The translations under genes and the position numbers were made by a program. Positions 7,720-9,586 of a DNA stretch of 9,586 nt are shown here, piece by piece; the first letter of the stretch is position 1, and each line of letters starts with the position of its first letter. The DNA comes from Syntrophomonas sp. UBA1368 (lineage in GTDB: Bacteria > Bacillota > Syntrophomonadia > Syntrophomonadales > Syntrophomonadaceae), in NCBI GenBank assembly GCA_002305965.1, contig DBRM01000023.1:1-9586 (forward strand), read 5' to 3'. Below the pieces are notes generated by a model that made no database searches, had not been told where the DNA came from, and worked only from the letters and a program-made list of their open reading frames with translations.

Positions 7720-9000
7720 ATGAATGCTGTCAGGAAAAACCAGCTGCAGCCCTCAATAATCAAAGATATAACCCTGGCACCCTACGGTTATAAAAAATTG
7801 GAATGGGTCAAACAGAATATGCCGGTTTTAAACATACTCCGGAAAGAATTTGAAGTCACGCAGCCTTTGGCCGGAATGACCATCGTTTGCTGTCTGCATC
7901 TGGAGGCAAAAACCGGCTACCTGCTGCAAACTTTACAGGCGGCAGGAGCCAGAGTAGTCGCATGCGGCAGCAATCCTCTTTCTACTCAGGACGACGTTGT
8001 AGCAGCACTAGTTGATTCCGGTATTACGGTTTACGCCCTTTACGGCGAATCTCCGGAAGAATATCATCAATTTTTGGAACTGGCCTTGGATGCCTTACCG
8101 GATGCGATTATTGATGATGGCGCCGATATGGTTACCATTCTCCACAAAGACCGCCGGGAACAAGCCAAAACCATTATTGGCGGGTGTGAAGAAACCACTA
8201 CAGGTATCATTCGGCTGCGCTCCATGGATGAAGACCAGACTCTGCTGTTTCCGATGATGGCCGTAAATGATGCCTATATGAAATATCTGTTTGATAACCG
8301 CTATGGCACCGGACAATCGGTTTGGGACAGCATCAACCGCACTACCAACCTGGTTGTAGCAGGAAAATATGTGGTCGTGGCAGGTTATGGCTGGTGCGGC
8401 AAAGGCGTTTCCATGCGTGCCCTTGGAATGGGTGCCAAAGTGATCATCACAGAAATTGATCCCATCAAAGCCAATGAAGCAATCATGGACGGTTTTCAGG
8501 TGATGCCGATGGCAGAAGCAGCCAAACTGGGAGATATATTTATCACCGTCACCGGAAATATCAACGTAATCCGCAAAGAACATATGATGCTAATGAAAGA
8601 CCAGGCTATTATGGCCAACGCCGGGCATTTTGATGTGGAAATCAGCAAGCCTGATCTAAATGAACTGGCAGTATCCACCCGTTTGATGAGAAACAACGTG
8701 GAGGAATTCGTCCTGGAAGATGGGCGCAAACTGTATCTGCTGGCCGAAGGCCGCCTGGTAAATTTGGCTGCCGGCGACGGACACCCTGCTGAAGTCATGG
8801 ATCTTAGTTTTTCTCTACAGGCGCTCTCACTGATCCATGTGATTCAGAACCGGGCAGATCTGGGACTGCATGTTTATAATGTCCCGGCCGAGATAGATGA
8901 AAAAGTAGCCCATCTCAAACTCCAGGCAAACTGTATCGAAATTGACCAACTAACCGAAGAACAGGATAAATACCTGGCCAGTTGGGATCACAATAAATAA
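7720..9000 (+). CDS. ahcY: Adenosylhomocysteinase (S-adenosylhomocysteine hydrolase)
   Basis: 426 residues. NAD-dependent cytosolic enzyme that reversibly splits S-adenosylhomocysteine into adenosine and homocysteine, removing the inhibitory by-product of SAM methylations. Family residues are in place: CLHLEAKTG (58-66, His60), DDGADM (132-137), CEETTTG (156-162, Glu158 and the NAD-contacting threonines), Lys188 and Asp192 in MKYLFDN, the Rossmann loop GYGWCGKG (222-229), and NAGHFDVE (300-307, His303). The ending LLAEGRLVNLAAGDGHPAEVMD is typical of the short bacterial/archaeal type (about 420 residues), which lacks the insert and KPDRYRY-like tail of eukaryotic enzymes. Some archaeal short-type members prefer S-inosylhomocysteine, so that substrate is a minor alternative. 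The ATG start has a strong ribosome binding site. It is transcribed away from the operon that ends in a methyltransferase and is followed by its own terminator. Confidence 0.97.
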   Translation: MNAVRKNQLQPSIIKDITLAPYGYKKLEWVKQNMPVLNILRKEFEVTQPLAGMTIVCCLHLEAKTGYLLQTLQAAGARVVACGSNPLSTQDDVVAALVDSGITVYALYGESPEEYHQFLELALDALPDAIIDDGADMVTILHKDRREQAKTIIGGCEETTTGIIRLRSMDEDQTLLFPMMAVNDAYMKYLFDNRYGTGQSVWDSINRTTNLVVAGKYVVVAGYGWCGKGVSMRALGMGAKVIITEIDPIKANEAIMDGFQVMPMAEAAKLGDIFITVTGNINVIRKEHMMLMKDQAIMANAGHFDVEISKPDLNELAVSTRLMRNNVEEFVLEDGRKLYLLAEGRLVNLAAGDGHPAEVMDLSFSLQALSLIHVIQNRADLGLHVYNVPAEIDEKVAHLKLQANCIEIDQLTEEQDKYLASWDHNK

Positions 9001-9010
9001 TCGAATAACC

Positions 9011-9062
9011 AAACCGCCTTTTGCACAAAATATCCGAGTAGATAGCAAAAGGCGGTTTTTTT
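9011..9062 (+). terminator. Strong intrinsic terminator after adenosylhomocysteinase
   Basis: A perfect 14-bp inverted repeat, AAACCGCCTTTTGC (9011-9024) and GCAAAAGGCGGTTT (9045-9058), encloses a 20-nt loop and ends in a T run (9056-9062), 10 bp after the ahcY stop. The A-rich left flank and right-hand T run make it usable mainly on the plus strand. Its right arm also contains the only Shine-Dalgarno-like sequence for the next gene. Confidence 0.93.
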
Positions 9063-9063
9063 C

Positions 9064-9315
9064 ATGGATGCACTCAAGCACAAACCAGTGATTATTTTTT
9101 TCGCTGTACTTCTGGCTGTGATGGCGGCAGCTTATCTTCTCCATTCCTTTAACCCTCCACAGCGATTACCCCAGCGCATTGATGAAATCGACAATGATTC
9201 AGCATTCAATTATATAATCAGAGATCAACAGGGAAAAATGCTTCTTATGGCCGGACTGCAGGTACAAGTTAACGACGAATTTATCACCGAAGACAATCTC
9301 CGCTATTCGTCATAA
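9064..9315 (+). CDS. Small membrane-anchored protein, likely frame-broken near its end
   Basis: 83 residues with one N-terminal hydrophobic helix (about 9-28, IIFFAVLLAVMAAAYLL) after a short basic leader (KHK), predicting a signal anchor with the remainder outside the membrane. The outer part contains FNYIIRDQQGKMLLMAGLQVQVNDEFITEDNLRY arranged like a short beta-rich module, reminiscent in flavour of N-terminal regions of Clostridia sporulation proteins (SpoIIP-like), but I cannot assign a family. The frame closes SS-stop at 9315. If one base is missing near 9307-9308 the protein would instead continue as VIKVAGKRPNNHFF and stop at 9351-9353. The ATG at 9064 directly follows the preceding terminator's T run, and the only ribosome-binding-like sequence (AAGGCGG, 9049-9055) lies inside the hairpin. 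It could be a genuine small protein or the remnant of a larger gene. Confidence 0.55.
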   Translation: MDALKHKPVIIFFAVLLAVMAAAYLLHSFNPPQRLPQRIDEIDNDSAFNYIIRDQQGKMLLMAGLQVQVNDEFITEDNLRYSS

Positions 9316-9426
9316 AAGTTGCCGGAAAGCGACCGAATAACCACTTCTTCTAATCTCCTCAAATTGCAAACCTATGGCGGATTTTTATAGGTGTTCATTT
9401 TCTTTTAACAAGCCCGAGTATGCACA
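9316..9426. other. Intergenic stretch with no recognisable gene
   Basis: Apart from the 14-codon possible continuation of the preceding protein (to 9353), I see no coding signal. A 6-bp inverted repeat, ACCTAT (9370-9375) and ATAGGT (9387-9392), is followed by a T-rich stretch, too weak to call a terminator with confidence. Confidence 0.5.
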
Positions 9427-9467
9427 TGTCTGCAGACAGCAAGACTGCTGACAGACAACTTTTTTTT
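9427..9467 (+). terminator. Probable intrinsic terminator upstream of tRNA-Arg
   Basis: Nested inverted repeats: outer TGTCTG (9427-9432) with CAGACA (9452-9457), inner CAGCA with TGCTG around an AGAC loop, separated by a small asymmetric internal loop. A run of T (9460-9467) follows. An alternative fold pairs GTCTGCAG with CTGCTGAC. The left arm is also part of a perfect 12-bp palindrome, TGTCTGCAGACA (9427-9438). Likely stops readthrough from the small-protein gene before the tRNA. Confidence 0.6.
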
Positions 9468-9494
9468 GACCTGCCATCCAAACTTTGCTATAAT
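9466..9494 (+). promoter_or_regulatory. Strong sigma-A-type promoter of tRNA-Arg
   Basis: The -35 TTGACC (9466-9471), a 17-bp spacer and a perfect -10 TATAAT (9489-9494) preceded by an extended TGC (9486-9488). Predicted start near 9501, about 7 nt before the mature tRNA. The first two bases of the -35 are the last two T of the preceding terminator tract. Confidence 0.9.
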
Positions 9495-9507
9495 CATTAA
9501 GCAATAA

Positions 9508-9582
9508 GCGCCCGTAGCTCAGTGGATAGAGCACCGGCCTCCGGAGCCGGGTGCGGAGGGTCGATTCCTCTCGGGCGTACCA
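9508..9582 (+). tRNA. tRNA-Arg (anticodon CCG)
   Basis: Complete cloverleaf of 75 nt with encoded CCA. Acceptor stem GCGCCCG (9508-9514) pairs with CGGGCGT (9572-9578), with a terminal G-U pair. D stem GCTC/GAGC (9517-9520, 9529-9532). Anticodon stem CCGGC/GCCGG around loop CTCCGGA (9539-9545), anticodon CCG at 9541-9543, reading CGG. T stem GGAGG/CCTCT (9555-9559, 9567-9571), discriminator A at 9579, CCA at 9580-9582. The T loop reads GTCGATT, with G where T54 is almost always found. Driven by its own promoter. Confidence 0.96.
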
Positions 9583-9586
9583 TTTG

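Noticed and set aside
8095..8583. Minus-strand open frame of 162 codons inside ahcY
   Set aside because: It lies entirely antisense to a highly conserved adenosylhomocysteinase and has no start signal or family resemblance.
9370..9392. Short inverted repeat ACCTAT/ATAGGT followed by T-rich DNA
   Set aside because: Only 6 bp and AT-rich with an interrupted T stretch; the hairpin at 9427-9467 is a better terminator.

Overview
The window looks like ordinary chromosomal DNA from a Gram-positive, Clostridia-like bacterium (Firmicutes, possibly a Peptococcaceae relative). This rests on strong GGAGG-type ribosome binding sites, frequent GTG/TTG starts, sigma-A-type promoters, intrinsic terminators and the protein flavour. 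No phage, insertion sequence or CRISPR array is visible. The assignment is an inference; nothing in the window fixes the species.

Layout. At the left edge a plus-strand gene encodes a D-2-hydroxyacid dehydrogenase of the glycerate dehydrogenase/hydroxypyruvate reductase type (5-964). It converges on a four-gene minus-strand operon (7582 down to 1077) that ends in a clear intrinsic terminator (1010-1062). In transcription order the operon is: a GT4 glycogen-synthase-like glycosyltransferase, a GH57 1,4-alpha-glucan branching enzyme, a second and divergent GH57 protein of the amylase/4-alpha-glucanotransferase type, and a class I SAM-dependent methyltransferase with an unrecognised N-terminal domain. 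The genes are 5 to 19 bp apart. The branching-enzyme stop codon overlaps the next gene's Shine-Dalgarno sequence.

A 137-bp divergent intergenic region (7583-7719) separates this operon from a plus-strand adenosylhomocysteinase gene (7720-9000), followed by a textbook 14-bp-stem terminator. Immediately after that terminator's T-tract starts a small membrane-anchored protein (9064-9315) whose reading frame appears broken near its end. The right edge holds a second, weaker terminator whose T-tract runs into the -35 box of an excellent promoter driving tRNA-Arg(CCG) (9508-9582).

How the genes may work together. The GT4 enzyme would elongate an alpha-1,4-glucan, the branching enzyme would add alpha-1,6 branches and the second GH57 protein would trim or rearrange chains. 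The terminal methyltransferase is the surprise. GT4 + GH57 branching enzyme + methyltransferase is the gene combination I recall from the mycobacterial Rv3030-Rv3032 locus, linked to methylglucose lipopolysaccharide (a methylated, glycerate-capped alpha-glucan). Here an S-adenosylhomocysteine hydrolase and a possible D-glycerate-forming dehydrogenase flank the operon. I therefore propose, as a hypothesis only, that the locus makes a methylated or otherwise modified alpha-glucan rather than plain glycogen.
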